In this document: positions 55,959 to 64,000 of the stretch, one piece after another
How the letters are laid out: every line of letters begins with the position of its first letter
Numbering within the stretch: position 1 is the first letter of the stretch
DNA from: CAVOOW01 sp963697675
GTDB lineage: Bacteria; Actinomycetota; Actinomycetes; JACCUZ01
Reading direction: 5' to 3'
Length of the DNA: 64,000 nucleotides
NCBI GenBank assembly: GCA_963697675.1
Contig: CAVOOW010000004.1
Span: 186,001-250,000, forward strand
The notes under the pieces: model-generated
The model's input: the letters and a program-made list of their open reading frames with translations, nothing else
What the model was told of the DNA's origin: nothing
Database searches by the model: none
Position numbers and translations under genes: made by a program

Positions 55959-56069
55959 CGCCGCACCCGCAATCTGCTCGACCCGTCCAACCGCCCGTCC
56001 GTCGGCGGCGACTCACCGTAGCCGCAACAGGGTCGCCGCGGCGTGTGGACATGCGATCCTGGCGCACTG

Positions 56070-57311
56070 ATGACAGCTCCGCCGACCGTCTCCGCGCCGC
56101 CCCGGTCCTTGCCACCGGCCGTCCCCGCACTCGACGGCGTCCGTGGCCTCGCCGCCCTGATGGTCGTGCTCACCCATGTCGGCTTCCAGACCGGTGAGGT
56201 CGAGCGCGGCGCCCACGGGGCGGTCCTCGCCCGGTTCGACTTCGGGGTCGCGCTGTTCTTCGTGCTGTCCGGGTTCCTGCTCTACCGGCCGTGGGTCGCG
56301 GCGGCGGCCGTCAACCGCCCCGGTCCCGGGGTGCGCAGCTATCTCCGGCGCCGCGCGGTCCGCATCCTGCCCGCCTACTGGCTGGTGCTCGTCGTCGTCA
56401 TGCTGTGGCCCGCGAGGTCGACCCTGACGGTTTCCGGCGCCGCCAGCAACATCGCACTCGCGCAGGTCTACACGGGTCGCCTGCTTCCCGACTTCACCCA
56501 GACCTGGAGCCTGTGCACCGAGGTTGCGTTCTACCTCGTCCTGCCGCTGGTCGCCGGAACCCTCGCTCGTCACCGGCGCCGGCGCGCCACCTGGGCCGTC
56601 CTGCTGACCGTCGCGGTGGGCGCCTGGGTCTGGACGGGGCTGGCCGCCGGAGGTGTGCTGCCGACGCGTGCCGCCGCGTGGTTGCCCGGCCACGCCGACT
56701 GGTTCGTGGCGGGCTTGCTGCTCGCGACGCTGGCCGATGACGCGCACCGTCGCCCCGAGGGACGTGCCGGTCGCCTCTGGCGGGACTTCTCCCGAGCACC
56801 CGGTGCACTGCTGGCGGTTGCGGCGGGTGTCGCCGTGCTCGCCACCACACCGTTGGCCGGGCCGCGGACGCTGGCCGTCACGACATCGGGAGCCGCCGTC
56901 GCCAAGGAGGTTCTCTACGCGGTGGTCGCGACACTTGTCGTGCTCGCCGCCCTCGTAGCAGGTTCGCGCACTCCGACCGCACGCCTGCTCGGGTCGCTGC
57001 CTGCTCGCTGGTGCGGGCGGGTCAGCTATAGCGTTTTCCTCTGGCACCTCCTGGTTCTCGACGCCGTGCGGAGCATCCTCGATGTGCCCCTGTTCGGCGG
57101 GCACGCGCTGACTGTCGGGCTGGCCACGGTCGGCGGCAGCCTCGCGATTGCCGGCCTGTCATGGCACCTGTTCGAACTGCCTCTGCTCGAGCGGTGGAGC
57201 CGCCCCGTGTCGGCGGCGCCACGGCGGACGGGCGAAACCGGCGTCAAGCGCCCCGGCGAGCACGACGAGCAGGCCGCCGATCGCGGCCAACGAAGCCGTC
57301 CGACCGCCTGA
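56070..57311 (+). CDS. Acyltransferase-3 family membrane protein
   Basis: 413 aa from ATG 56070, about ten hydrophobic helices. The N-terminal PALDGVRGLAALMVVLTHVG carries the conserved His of the OafA/YrhL family; RRAVRILPAYWLVL and TWSLCTEVAFYLVLPL are further hallmarks. It probably O-acetylates or O-acylates a surface glycan. It is divergent from hddA and converges with aftD, their 3' ends overlapping by 153 bases; the last 45 or so residues are low-complexity and may be an artefact. Confidence 0.88.
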   Translation: MTAPPTVSAPPRSLPPAVPALDGVRGLAALMVVLTHVGFQTGEVERGAHGAVLARFDFGVALFFVLSGFLLYRPWVAAAAVNRPGPGVRSYLRRRAVRILPAYWLVLVVVMLWPARSTLTVSGAASNIALAQVYTGRLLPDFTQTWSLCTEVAFYLVLPLVAGTLARHRRRRATWAVLLTVAVGAWVWTGLAAGGVLPTRAAAWLPGHADWFVAGLLLATLADDAHRRPEGRAGRLWRDFSRAPGALLAVAAGVAVLATTPLAGPRTLAVTTSGAAVAKEVLYAVVATLVVLAALVAGSRTPTARLLGSLPARWCGRVSYSVFLWHLLVLDAVRSILDVPLFGGHALTVGLATVGGSLAIAGLSWHLFELPLLERWSRPVSAAPRRTGETGVKRPGEHDEQAADRGQRSRPTA

Positions 57312-60300
57312 GAGCTCGCTCGACCGCAGAGCGGCCACAGCCGCGACGCCGAACAGCATCGCCGCGATGGCAAGAGCGACGAGACGCCAGCGGATCACCA
57401 CGACCGCCACCAGTGCGATGGCCACACCGATCACCCCGCCGAGCACTCCCCCGACGGCGAGAACCAGAACCCGGGCGGTGGCTGGGCGCGGCCGGCCTGG
57501 TCCCGACGGCAGGATCTCGTCCCGGTGCCGTTGTCCCAGCAGTGCGAGTCGGAGTCCGACGAGCACGACCATGGCGAGCAGACCGATGACCAGGCCGATC
57601 CGGTGCCAGCGGCCGGGGGCAAACCCGATGTCGACGACAGTCGGTCCACCCGCTGGCAGCACGAAGGCCTGGCGCCACCGGTCGACAGTCACCTCGCGCA
57701 ACAAGTGGCCACCCGCCGTGGCGCGCCACCCAGGGTTGCTGCCCTCGTCGAGCATCACCAGCGACACCGGACCCGCGCCGACGGCGACGACCCGGTGCTC
57801 GGCGTCGTTACGTCGCACCTGCGCCTTGCGGACACCGCCGGCCCGCGCCACGGGGCCGCCGAGAGCGACGGTCTGCAGCGACACGACCGGCGCCGCGTGT
57901 GCCACCAGCAGCTGGCGACCGTGGGCCAGCGCGGCCAGGCCGCTGCCACATGGTGTGGCCGAGATCGGGGCCCCGGACACGAGCGCGGCGGCGGACGCAT
58001 CGACGGCGACGTCGATGCTGGTTGCTCCGACCTCGATCGAGGGTCCTTCCCCGCACGGCAACCGGACGCGCGCGCCGGAGGGCGGCGAGGCAAGGCCGGG
58101 CAGCACCAGTTCCTCGATCCGGATCGGGCTTGTCCGGTCGGCAGATCGGACGAACGTGAACCGGAAGGTGGTTGCCGTGATCGGTGTGAACGACGGCAGG
58201 CGGCGACCTCCGAGCCCGACGAGGCGCTGCTGCCCGCCGGCGGTGACGACGATCGAACGCAGACTGCCGCGTGACGCGTCGTCCGTGCTCAACCCGAGCT
58301 GACCGAGGGTGACGGCACGCCGAAAGGTCACCGTCAGGGTGGGCGCCGGGTCGTTGCCGGCGCTGATCCAGGCCGTCCCGTAGTCGCCGTCCAACGCCGC
58401 TCCGGGGCGGGCCGCAGGGTGGTCGACAGCGGTGCTCGAGCCAGTCGCGACATAGCCCAGCGACGCGTCCAGCGCGTGGTCCAGCGCAGGGCCGGGCAGC
58501 GCGCGCACGGTGGCGTGCACCGCAGCGTCGCCCGCCGCCGACACGGTGAACTCGCGACGCCAGGTCTCCGGATCCTCCCCCGGACGCGCCAGCCGGGGGC
58601 TGCACAGCCACTCGGCCGCAGGCACGCACGAGCCACGGTCAGGGCTTCGGGTGAGCAGCACCGTGTCGCGGGTCGCGTCGACCGGTGTCTCACGGGGCAA
58701 CACCAGCCGCTCAGGGACCTCGAGCCCGCCGACCTCCGCGATCGCGACCTGCGAGGAGGGTGGTGCACCGAGCAGATCGAGCCGCACGCGTCGGGTCGGA
58801 CCTTTCAGCGGTACGACGGTGGTTCCCGTCGCGTCGGCGCGACCGGTGACGCTGCCTGCATCGGTCGTGACGCGGACCCGTTCCGGCGTTGCGAGACCTG
58901 CGATGCCGGCCGGCAGGATGCGAAGGGTGGCGATCTGGTGCGGCAGCGGCCAGCTCACCTCGAGCCACCGTCGGCCACCGGTGTCGGCGCTGATCCATGC
59001 GGTGGACGGGTCACCGTCGAACGCCGACGCCGCCTGCGCGCCGGGTCCACGCCAGCCGGGCAGCCTCGGGTCGGCCGCGCTCGGCGACGAGCGCACGGCG
59101 GCCTCCCCTGCGAAGCGGGCAACCGTCTGTGCCGCGGGGGCTGCGGCCAGGACGTCGCCGGCCGCGCGACCCGACCCCACCGCGGTGGAGGCCGGAAGCG
59201 TCGGACCGTAGCCGGAGCCCGGGATGCTGCCGAAGTCGAGGTCGCGACGACGCAGGGTGTCGGTCACGACCGCGGGTGCCTGGGCAAGTCCCGGCGTACC
59301 CGCGCCGACGTCGAGAGTGGGGACGCGGGCCAGGCCCGCTGCGGCCATCGGGACGGTGGCCTCGGGTCCACCACCGAGGCGGCTCACGTCGGCCAGGGGC
59401 GCGACGGTGACGTCAGGTGAGCCACGCTCGACGTCCCAGATCTCGAGGGCCGGTCGGGCCGGCGGCGACCCCACAAGGTCGGCGACCTGACCCTCGGTGC
59501 CGTCGAGTGGCGGGCCGAACGTCGCTACCCGTCGGATGCCGGGCGAGCCGGCGAGCGTCGCGCGGATGACCGCCAGCGGATCGGCCGGCGCGCGCGGATC
59601 CAGGTCGTTGCGCAGCAACAGCCTGCCGACGCCGGCCCTCGCCAACGCGCCCGCGAGCCCAGCGGACGGGCGGCCGCCGGCCAGCTCGGTGCCCACCCCG
59701 TCGAGCAGCCGCGTGGCGCCCGGCGCACCGAGCGGAACCGCGTCGCGAACAGCCATCGACGAGCGTGCCAACGCCTCGAGCGGCTCGTCGTTGGCGTGTC
59801 CCCAGCGGTAGTCACCGAACGAGGACCCGGGGACCAGCAGGGTCCGGCCGTCGGGATGGCTGTCCAGCCAGGTCGCGGCGCGCTGCCAGTAGCCGGGCAC
59901 CGCCGCGAACGAGGCTCGAGGTGCGAGGTCGCCGGCCCACGCCGGCCAGCTCGCGACCACCAGGACCCCCACCACCGCGCCGGCGGCGACGCGAACGGCG
60001 ACCTCGGCGCGGGGAAGCCCCCAGGCCGGCGGAACGCGCGACCACCCGGCACGCACCAGGATCGGGAGCACCGCCAGCGCCTGGGCCAGCCCGAGGGCGA
60101 CCGCGATGCGCAGCACGGGCTCGGCCTTGTGCACGTTGCGGAAGGCGACGAGCGGGCCGTCGAGCAGGCCGCGGACCGGCCCGGCGAGCGGGCCGTCGTG
60201 ACCGGCGGCCATGATCACCACACCGGTGGCCAGCGACCAGGCGAGGAAGCGGCGTTCCGGGCAACTGCGCACCGCTGTGCCCAGCAGCCCCACGGCAGCG

Positions 60301-61205
60301 ACCGCAGCGGTGGCCAGCAGCAACCAATGGTCGGTCGCGAGTGCCCAGCCGGCCGGCCAGCTCGGCTCGCCGAGACTCGGCGAGAACGCCACCCAGTCGG
60401 AGACCCCACGGAGCACGTTGGGCACGGACGTGACCGACGTCGTCGTACGCGCCGACTCGATGTAGTCGAGGAACGGATAGGCATAGCGCGCGAGGACCAG
60501 CAGTGGCAGCACCCACCAGGTCGACGCGAGAGCGACGCCGGCCACCCACCATTGTGTGAGCTGGCGGCGCCGCGGACCGCGGCGCCGGCTGGCCAGCCAC
60601 AGCACGGCGGGGAGCAGCGCGCCGATCGTGGCCGCCGCATTGACCGCACCGACGCAGGCGAACAGCAATGCCGATGTCAGCGCGTGACGCCGGGGGTCGC
60701 CCCGAGCGCTGCCGCGGACCAGCGGGAGCAGGATCCACGGGGAGAGTGCGAACGGCCAGCTCTCGATCGAGAGCGGCCCCAGCGTGCTCAGCACGCGGGG
60801 ACTCAGCGCGAAAGCGACGGCAGCGACCAGCCGGGTGGTCGGCGTGCCGATGCGGAGCTCGTCCGCCAGCGCCAGCAGCCCGGTGTAGGCGACGACGAGC
60901 AGCAGCGCCCACCACGCGCGCTGCACCACCCATTCCGGGACCTCGGCCGCATGGCCCAGCAGGTAGAACGGTCCCATCGGGAAGAGGTAGCCGTAGGCCT
61001 GGTTCTGCAGCTGGCCGAACCCCGCGTGCGGGTCCCAGGCCAGCAACGACCGGCCGAGGAACCGCGCGGGGTCGACCACCAGGTCGAGCTTGGTGTCGGC
61101 CACCATGCGACCGGGATCCTGGACGAAGGCCAGGGCCACGAGTGCGACGCCAGCGGCGAACCGCCAGGTGCGCCGGACCACCGGCGGCTGCGGTTCGGTC
61201 GTCAT
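57159..61205 (-). CDS. aftD: Alpha-(1->3)-arabinofuranosyltransferase AftD-like (DUF3367)
   Basis: 1348 aa. A GT-C-type N-terminal membrane domain (about residues 15-440; the DTKLDLVVDPARFLGRSL loop has the catalytic-type acidic residues) is followed by a large extracytoplasmic part with two F5/8-type or carbohydrate-binding regions, seen as the paired motifs AFDGDPSTAWISADTGGRRW and ALDGDYGTAWISAGNDPAP. Membrane helices return near the C-terminus (RIGLVIGLLAMVVLVGLRLA). In mycobacteria AftD branches arabinan in arabinogalactan and lipoarabinomannan. It overlaps the methyltransferase upstream by four bases. Confidence 0.92.
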   Translation of the reverse strand: MTTEPQPPVVRRTWRFAAGVALVALAFVQDPGRMVADTKLDLVVDPARFLGRSLLAWDPHAGFGQLQNQAYGYLFPMGPFYLLGHAAEVPEWVVQRAWWALLLVVAYTGLLALADELRIGTPTTRLVAAVAFALSPRVLSTLGPLSIESWPFALSPWILLPLVRGSARGDPRRHALTSALLFACVGAVNAAATIGALLPAVLWLASRRRGPRRRQLTQWWVAGVALASTWWVLPLLVLARYAYPFLDYIESARTTTSVTSVPNVLRGVSDWVAFSPSLGEPSWPAGWALATDHWLLLATAAVAAVGLLGTAVRSCPERRFLAWSLATGVVIMAAGHDGPLAGPVRGLLDGPLVAFRNVHKAEPVLRIAVALGLAQALAVLPILVRAGWSRVPPAWGLPRAEVAVRVAAGAVVGVLVVASWPAWAGDLAPRASFAAVPGYWQRAATWLDSHPDGRTLLVPGSSFGDYRWGHANDEPLEALARSSMAVRDAVPLGAPGATRLLDGVGTELAGGRPSAGLAGALARAGVGRLLLRNDLDPRAPADPLAVIRATLAGSPGIRRVATFGPPLDGTEGQVADLVGSPPARPALEIWDVERGSPDVTVAPLADVSRLGGGPEATVPMAAAGLARVPTLDVGAGTPGLAQAPAVVTDTLRRRDLDFGSIPGSGYGPTLPASTAVGSGRAAGDVLAAAPAAQTVARFAGEAAVRSSPSAADPRLPGWRGPGAQAASAFDGDPSTAWISADTGGRRWLEVSWPLPHQIATLRILPAGIAGLATPERVRVTTDAGSVTGRADATGTTVVPLKGPTRRVRLDLLGAPPSSQVAIAEVGGLEVPERLVLPRETPVDATRDTVLLTRSPDRGSCVPAAEWLCSPRLARPGEDPETWRREFTVSAAGDAAVHATVRALPGPALDHALDASLGYVATGSSTAVDHPAARPGAALDGDYGTAWISAGNDPAPTLTVTFRRAVTLGQLGLSTDDASRGSLRSIVVTAGGQQRLVGLGGRRLPSFTPITATTFRFTFVRSADRTSPIRIEELVLPGLASPPSGARVRLPCGEGPSIEVGATSIDVAVDASAAALVSGAPISATPCGSGLAALAHGRQLLVAHAAPVVSLQTVALGGPVARAGGVRKAQVRRNDAEHRVVAVGAGPVSLVMLDEGSNPGWRATAGGHLLREVTVDRWRQAFVLPAGGPTVVDIGFAPGRWHRIGLVIGLLAMVVLVGLRLALLGQRHRDEILPSGPGRPRPATARVLVLAVGGVLGGVIGVAIALVAVVVIRWRLVALAIAAMLFGVAAVAALRSSELSGGRTASLAAIGGLLVVLAGALDAGFARPPWRRRHGAAPPLEQRQFEQVP

Positions 61206-61963
61206 CGCTTGCGCATGACCAGGAAAAGGTTCCAGGTCGCGACCTCACGCAGACCGGGAACCCGGAGCAGGATGCGGGTCCACCGCGGGTAGTAGCGCGG
61301 TCGGGCCTCGAGCAGAACGGCCGCTGGCTGTCGTCGGGCCCATCGCAGGCCGAAGGACACGGAGACGCGGAAGAGGTTCTCCCCCACCCGGTTCTTCGGC
61401 GGGTGGCCGTAGCGGCGCGCATAGAGCCGGATGGCCCGGCGACCGCCGAGATAGTGGAACGGCGAGGTCTCGTGCCCGCCCCACGGCGAGAGCCAGTTGG
61501 TATAGCTCAGCACCACCAGCCCGCCGGGGCGCACGACCCGGACCAGCTCGTCGGCGAAACCCGCCGGATCTGGGACGTGCTCGAGCACGTTGGACGAGAA
61601 CGCGACGTCGACCGAGCCGGTCCGCAGCGGCAGCCGGCCGCCGAGCGCGACGACGGCAGCGCTGCCCGCGACCTCAGCGGGACGGATCGCCGCCGGATCG
61701 GAGTCGACGGCGAGATAGCGAGCCCCCGCCGCAGCGAACGCCGCGGCGAACTCCACCGGACCTGCACCGACGTCGACCACTGTCTTCCCCTGCAGGGTCC
61801 CGTGCCGCTGCACGAGGTCGACCGAGTCCCTGGCCAGCAGACCGTAGAAGACCTCGGGTCGGGTCTGCTCCACCGCGAAGGCGCGAAGCAGCGCGATCGA
61901 CCGCCGCACACCCGCCCCCCGAAGCGATGCGGGCGCCGCAGCCGAACGGGTGACTGATGGCAT
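61202..61963 (-). CDS. Class I SAM-dependent methyltransferase
   Basis: 253 aa from ATG 61963 (MPSVTRSAAAPASLRGAGVR). AdoMet motif GKTVVDVGAGPVEFAAAFAA, acidic loop YLAVDSDPAA, and SVDVAFSSNVLEHVPDPAGF with ELVRVVRPGGLVVLSY. It is coupled to aftD (ATGA) and divergent from the GT4 gene, the same partners as the mycobacterial Rv0224c-Rv0225 pair, as I recall them. Probably modifies a glycan or glycolipid. Confidence 0.9.
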   Translation of the reverse strand: MPSVTRSAAAPASLRGAGVRRSIALLRAFAVEQTRPEVFYGLLARDSVDLVQRHGTLQGKTVVDVGAGPVEFAAAFAAAGARYLAVDSDPAAIRPAEVAGSAAVVALGGRLPLRTGSVDVAFSSNVLEHVPDPAGFADELVRVVRPGGLVVLSYTNWLSPWGGHETSPFHYLGGRRAIRLYARRYGHPPKNRVGENLFRVSVSFGLRWARRQPAAVLLEARPRYYPRWTRILLRVPGLREVATWNLFLVMRKR

Positions 61964-62036
61964 CGCGGGCAGCCTAGCGACGACATACCGCTCAAAGGCG
62001 CACTCCGCGAGGCTGCGCTGGGTAGTGTCAGCGCCC

Positions 62037-63215
62037 ATGAGCGCGGGGTTCCACGACGCAGCGAGGCCCGACGCCGACGACGACACAGGCGCCCGGCTGC
62101 GGGTGCTGTTCCTGAGCTGGCGCGACCGTGGGCACCCCGAGGCCGGCGGCGCGGAGGCTTTCCTCGACTTCGTCAGCCGTGATCTGGCCGCCCGGGGCCA
62201 CGACGTGCAGGTGTTCACCGCGCTCTACCCCGGCGCGCGACCGGACGAGACGCTGGACGGGTGCCGGTTCCGGCGGCGCGGCGGCCGGTTCTCCGTCTAC
62301 CCACGTGCAGCACTCGAGCTGCTGCGCCGGCGGCGCAGCTTCGACGTCGTCATCGACGTGCAGAACGGACTGCCGTTCTGGGCCCCGCTGTTCACCAGGA
62401 CCCCGGTGCTCAACCTGGTGCACCACGTCCACCGCGAGCAGTGGCCCGAGGTCTTCGGTCCGCTGCGAGCGCGTTTGGGCTGGTGGCTGGAGTCCCGGCT
62501 CGCGCCGCGTGTCTACCGTCGGTCTCGCTACATCGTCGTGTCGCACGCGACGAAGCTCGAGCTCACCGAGCTCGGCGTGGACCGCGACCACATCGATGTG
62601 GTCTACAGCGGACGAGATCCGCTCGTCGGCTCGGAGTCCGTCGTCCAGGACGAGACCCCCAGCCTCGTCGTGCTGGGCCGCCTCGTGCCGCACAAGCGGG
62701 TCGAGCTGGCGATCTCGGCCGTGACAGTGCTGCGCGAGCAGCACCCCGGCATCGTGCTCTCGGTGATCGGCCACGGCTATTGGCTCCCCGAGCTGGAGAG
62801 CTACGCCGCCGCCATCGGCGCGACGCCGCAGGTGCGGTTCCTGGGCTTCGTCGACGAGGACGTCAAGAACCGCGTGCTGGCCGCGTCGTGGCTCAACCTC
62901 TTGCCGTCGGTGAAGGAAGGCTGGGGGTTGGCCATCATCGAGGCGGCGGCCCACGGCGTGCCGTCCGTCGCCTTCCGGGAGGCGAGTGGCACCACCGAGT
63001 CGATCATCGACGGGACGACCGGGCTGCTCGTCGGGGACGAAGCCGACTTCGTCGAGACGATCAGTGAGCTGCTCACGGACCGGGTCCGGCGCCAGGACAT
63101 GGGCGCCAAGGCGAAGACGTTCTCGGAACAGTTCACCTGGCAGGCGACCACGGACGAGGTCGAGAGACTGCTGCGGGCGACGAGCGGAGTGCCGCTCGAT
63201 CAGCTGCCGTCGTAG
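62037..63215 (+). CDS. GT4-family glycosyltransferase
   Basis: 392 aa from ATG 62037, GT-B fold. N-terminal RVLFLSWRDRGHPEAGGAEA (donor loop), FDVVIDVQNGLPFWAPLFTR, then SLVVLGRLVPHKRVELAISA and the donor-binding LLPSVKEGWGLAIIEAAAHG with the EX7E-like acidic pair. Retaining enzyme, sugar unknown; a mannosyl or related transfer to an envelope lipid is plausible from context. TAGTGT nine bases before the ATG may be a -10 giving a near-leaderless mRNA. Confidence 0.9.
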   Translation: MSAGFHDAARPDADDDTGARLRVLFLSWRDRGHPEAGGAEAFLDFVSRDLAARGHDVQVFTALYPGARPDETLDGCRFRRRGGRFSVYPRAALELLRRRRSFDVVIDVQNGLPFWAPLFTRTPVLNLVHHVHREQWPEVFGPLRARLGWWLESRLAPRVYRRSRYIVVSHATKLELTELGVDRDHIDVVYSGRDPLVGSESVVQDETPSLVVLGRLVPHKRVELAISAVTVLREQHPGIVLSVIGHGYWLPELESYAAAIGATPQVRFLGFVDEDVKNRVLAASWLNLLPSVKEGWGLAIIEAAAHGVPSVAFREASGTTESIIDGTTGLLVGDEADFVETISELLTDRVRRQDMGAKAKTFSEQFTWQATTDEVERLLRATSGVPLDQLPS

Positions 63216-63364
63216 ACGATCAACGGCTTGTTGACGGGGGCAGACGGCTTGGCCGTGCCGAGGCTGACCAGCGAGAAGGACAGCGCGCCGGCCAGCAGCG
63301 CACCGATGACAGCGCTGACGATCAGCGCAACGAGGACCAGGCCGGCGTCAGGCTCGTCCGTCAT
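63200..63364 (-). CDS. DUF2613-like miniprotein, single membrane helix
   Basis: 54 aa, ATG 63364 to TGA 63200: MTDEPDAGLVLVALIVSAVI, then a continuation of the hydrophobic helix and the extracytoplasmic end PSAPVNKPLIVYDGS. The layout (one N-terminal helix, short Pro-rich tail ending near a Tyr) matches DUF2613, of which M. tuberculosis Rv0236A lies next to aftD. It overlaps the gene upstream by 17 bases and the convergent GT4 gene by 16. Confidence 0.75.
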   Translation of the reverse strand: MTDEPDAGLVLVALIVSAVIGALLAGALSFSLVSLGTAKPSAPVNKPLIVYDGS

Positions 63365-64000
63365 GACCGCCCTCCTTCGTCTCCGGGTGTCGCTGAAGTC
63401 GCCGAATGCTAGCAGCGCGGCCCCGCCCCGACAGTGCGACCGCGCCGGACGCCGCGAGCAGGGTCAAAAGGCCGATAGCGACACCGACCGCAGGCGGGTG
63501 TCCCTCGGTGTCGGGCTGTGCGCCGGGCACCGCGTACAGGGCGAGCGAGCCGCGCTGCCAGACGATCGGCAGGTCCGTCAGGGCGCCGCGGTCGCCATCC
63601 GGGTCAGGCTGATCGCGCTCGTCGACGACATAGGCGACATGTTCGGCAGCCAGCGCGGGTCCCAATGGACCGCCGTCCCGCAGCACCGCGCGGATGCGCG
63701 CCGCCGAGCCGTCCTCGCCGCGCACCGTCCCGCTCGAGAGGGGCAGGTCGTCGTTGACGATGACCGGCGCATCCAGCCACCGCGGCATCGGGTCGAGCAC
63801 GACACCGTCGTTGTTCCAGGAGAACCGCCGGTACAACGTGAACGGCAGCACGGCGACTGACTCCCCGGGAACCAGCCGCGCGGACACGACGTCCCGCATC
63901 GCCTGCCACTCGGGCGGGTAGTCGGCGGGGGTCAGCCGATCGTGCACGCCCCAGGCCAGGCTCGGCAGCAGTACGAGCGGCGCGAACGCGAGCAGCCACG
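63348..64000 (-). CDS. C-terminal part of a large membrane protein, 5' end outside window
   Basis: 217 codons, frame open to the right edge (WLLAFAPLVLLPSLAWGVHD is the last visible N-terminal stretch, a membrane helix). An extracytoplasmic segment (PPEWQAMRDVVSARLVPGES, FSWNNDGVVLDPMPRWLDAP) and a final helix (PPAVGVAIGLLTLLAASGAV) follow. I recognise no named domain; the type resembles the large polytopic proteins, such as Rv0226c, beside mycobacterial envelope GTs. Probably in one operon with the DUF2613 miniprotein, whose ATG overlaps its 3' end. Confidence 0.75.
   Translation of the reverse strand, partial: WLLAFAPLVLLPSLAWGVHDRLTPADYPPEWQAMRDVVSARLVPGESVAVLPFTLYRRFSWNNDGVVLDPMPRWLDAPVIVNDDLPLSSGTVRGEDGSAARIRAVLRDGGPLGPALAAEHVAYVVDERDQPDPDGDRGALTDLPIVWQRGSLALYAVPGAQPDTEGHPPAVGVAIGLLTLLAASGAVALSGRGRAASIRRLQRHPETKEGGHDGRA

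Overview
The window is chromosomal DNA of a high-GC actinomycete. Almost every gene shows strong G/C third-position bias. The gene set is actinobacterial: rbpA, whiA, a PAS histidine kinase beside pheS, the uvrC-rapZ-yvcK-whiA-gap-pgk-tpiA-secG run, and an AftD-type arabinofuranosyltransferase with a DUF2613 miniprotein and a DUF3068 protein. The arginine operon order (argC-J-B-D-R-G, no argF) resembles Streptomyces more than Mycobacterium, while the 51-64 kb cell-envelope region resembles the mycobacterial Rv0224c-Rv0236c region. I cannot name a genus.

Layout. 1-5.9 kb: arginine biosynthesis operon on the minus strand, preceded by two ARG boxes that overlap an apparently leaderless promoter. 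6-7.4 kb: GNAT and SDR genes flanking a duplicated palindromic element. 7.4-15 kb: pheS-pheT, an orphan PAS kinase, a SpoU/TrmH RNA methyltransferase and infC-rpmI-rplT; infC uses an ATC start and carries a long Ala/Pro/Lys tail. 15.5-23.4 kb: an accessory stretch (SseB, phosphoribosyltransferase, CorA, a cyanuric acid hydrolase/barbiturase-family enzyme next to carbamate kinase, CaiB/BaiF CoA-transferase, an alanine-racemase-fold enzyme, a P-loop kinase, rbpA). 23.5-31.8 kb: secG, glycolysis, whiA, yvcK, rapZ and uvrC. 32-33.6 kb: an IS110 remnant and a Rieske lipoprotein. 34-46.9 kb: uvrA, an M1 peptidase, small enzymes, a TSUP permease, terC with a yybP-ykoY (Mn2+) riboswitch, uvrB and coaE. 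47-50 kb: membrane proteins and rpsA. 50.7-64 kb: cell-surface glycan genes (methyltransferases, flippase, DUF3068, GmhB/GmhA/HddA heptose enzymes, acyltransferase, AftD, GT4, DUF2613).

How the genes work together. The three UvrABC subunits are all here, in three separate places. The gap-pgk-tpiA-secG genes form an operon. HddA, GmhA and GmhB would make an activated-heptose precursor beside an arabinan polymerase, a flippase and a GT4, which points to an elaborate envelope glycan.

Quality caveat. Eight genes, including the essential pheT and also argJ and uvrC, are broken by what look like single extra bases: 14 sites, all of the same sign on both strands. I read these as insertion errors in the assembly rather than biology, and the coordinates below give the reconstructed gene spans. 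A second recurring theme is long, T-tract-less, often two-tier hairpins placed directly after stop codons.
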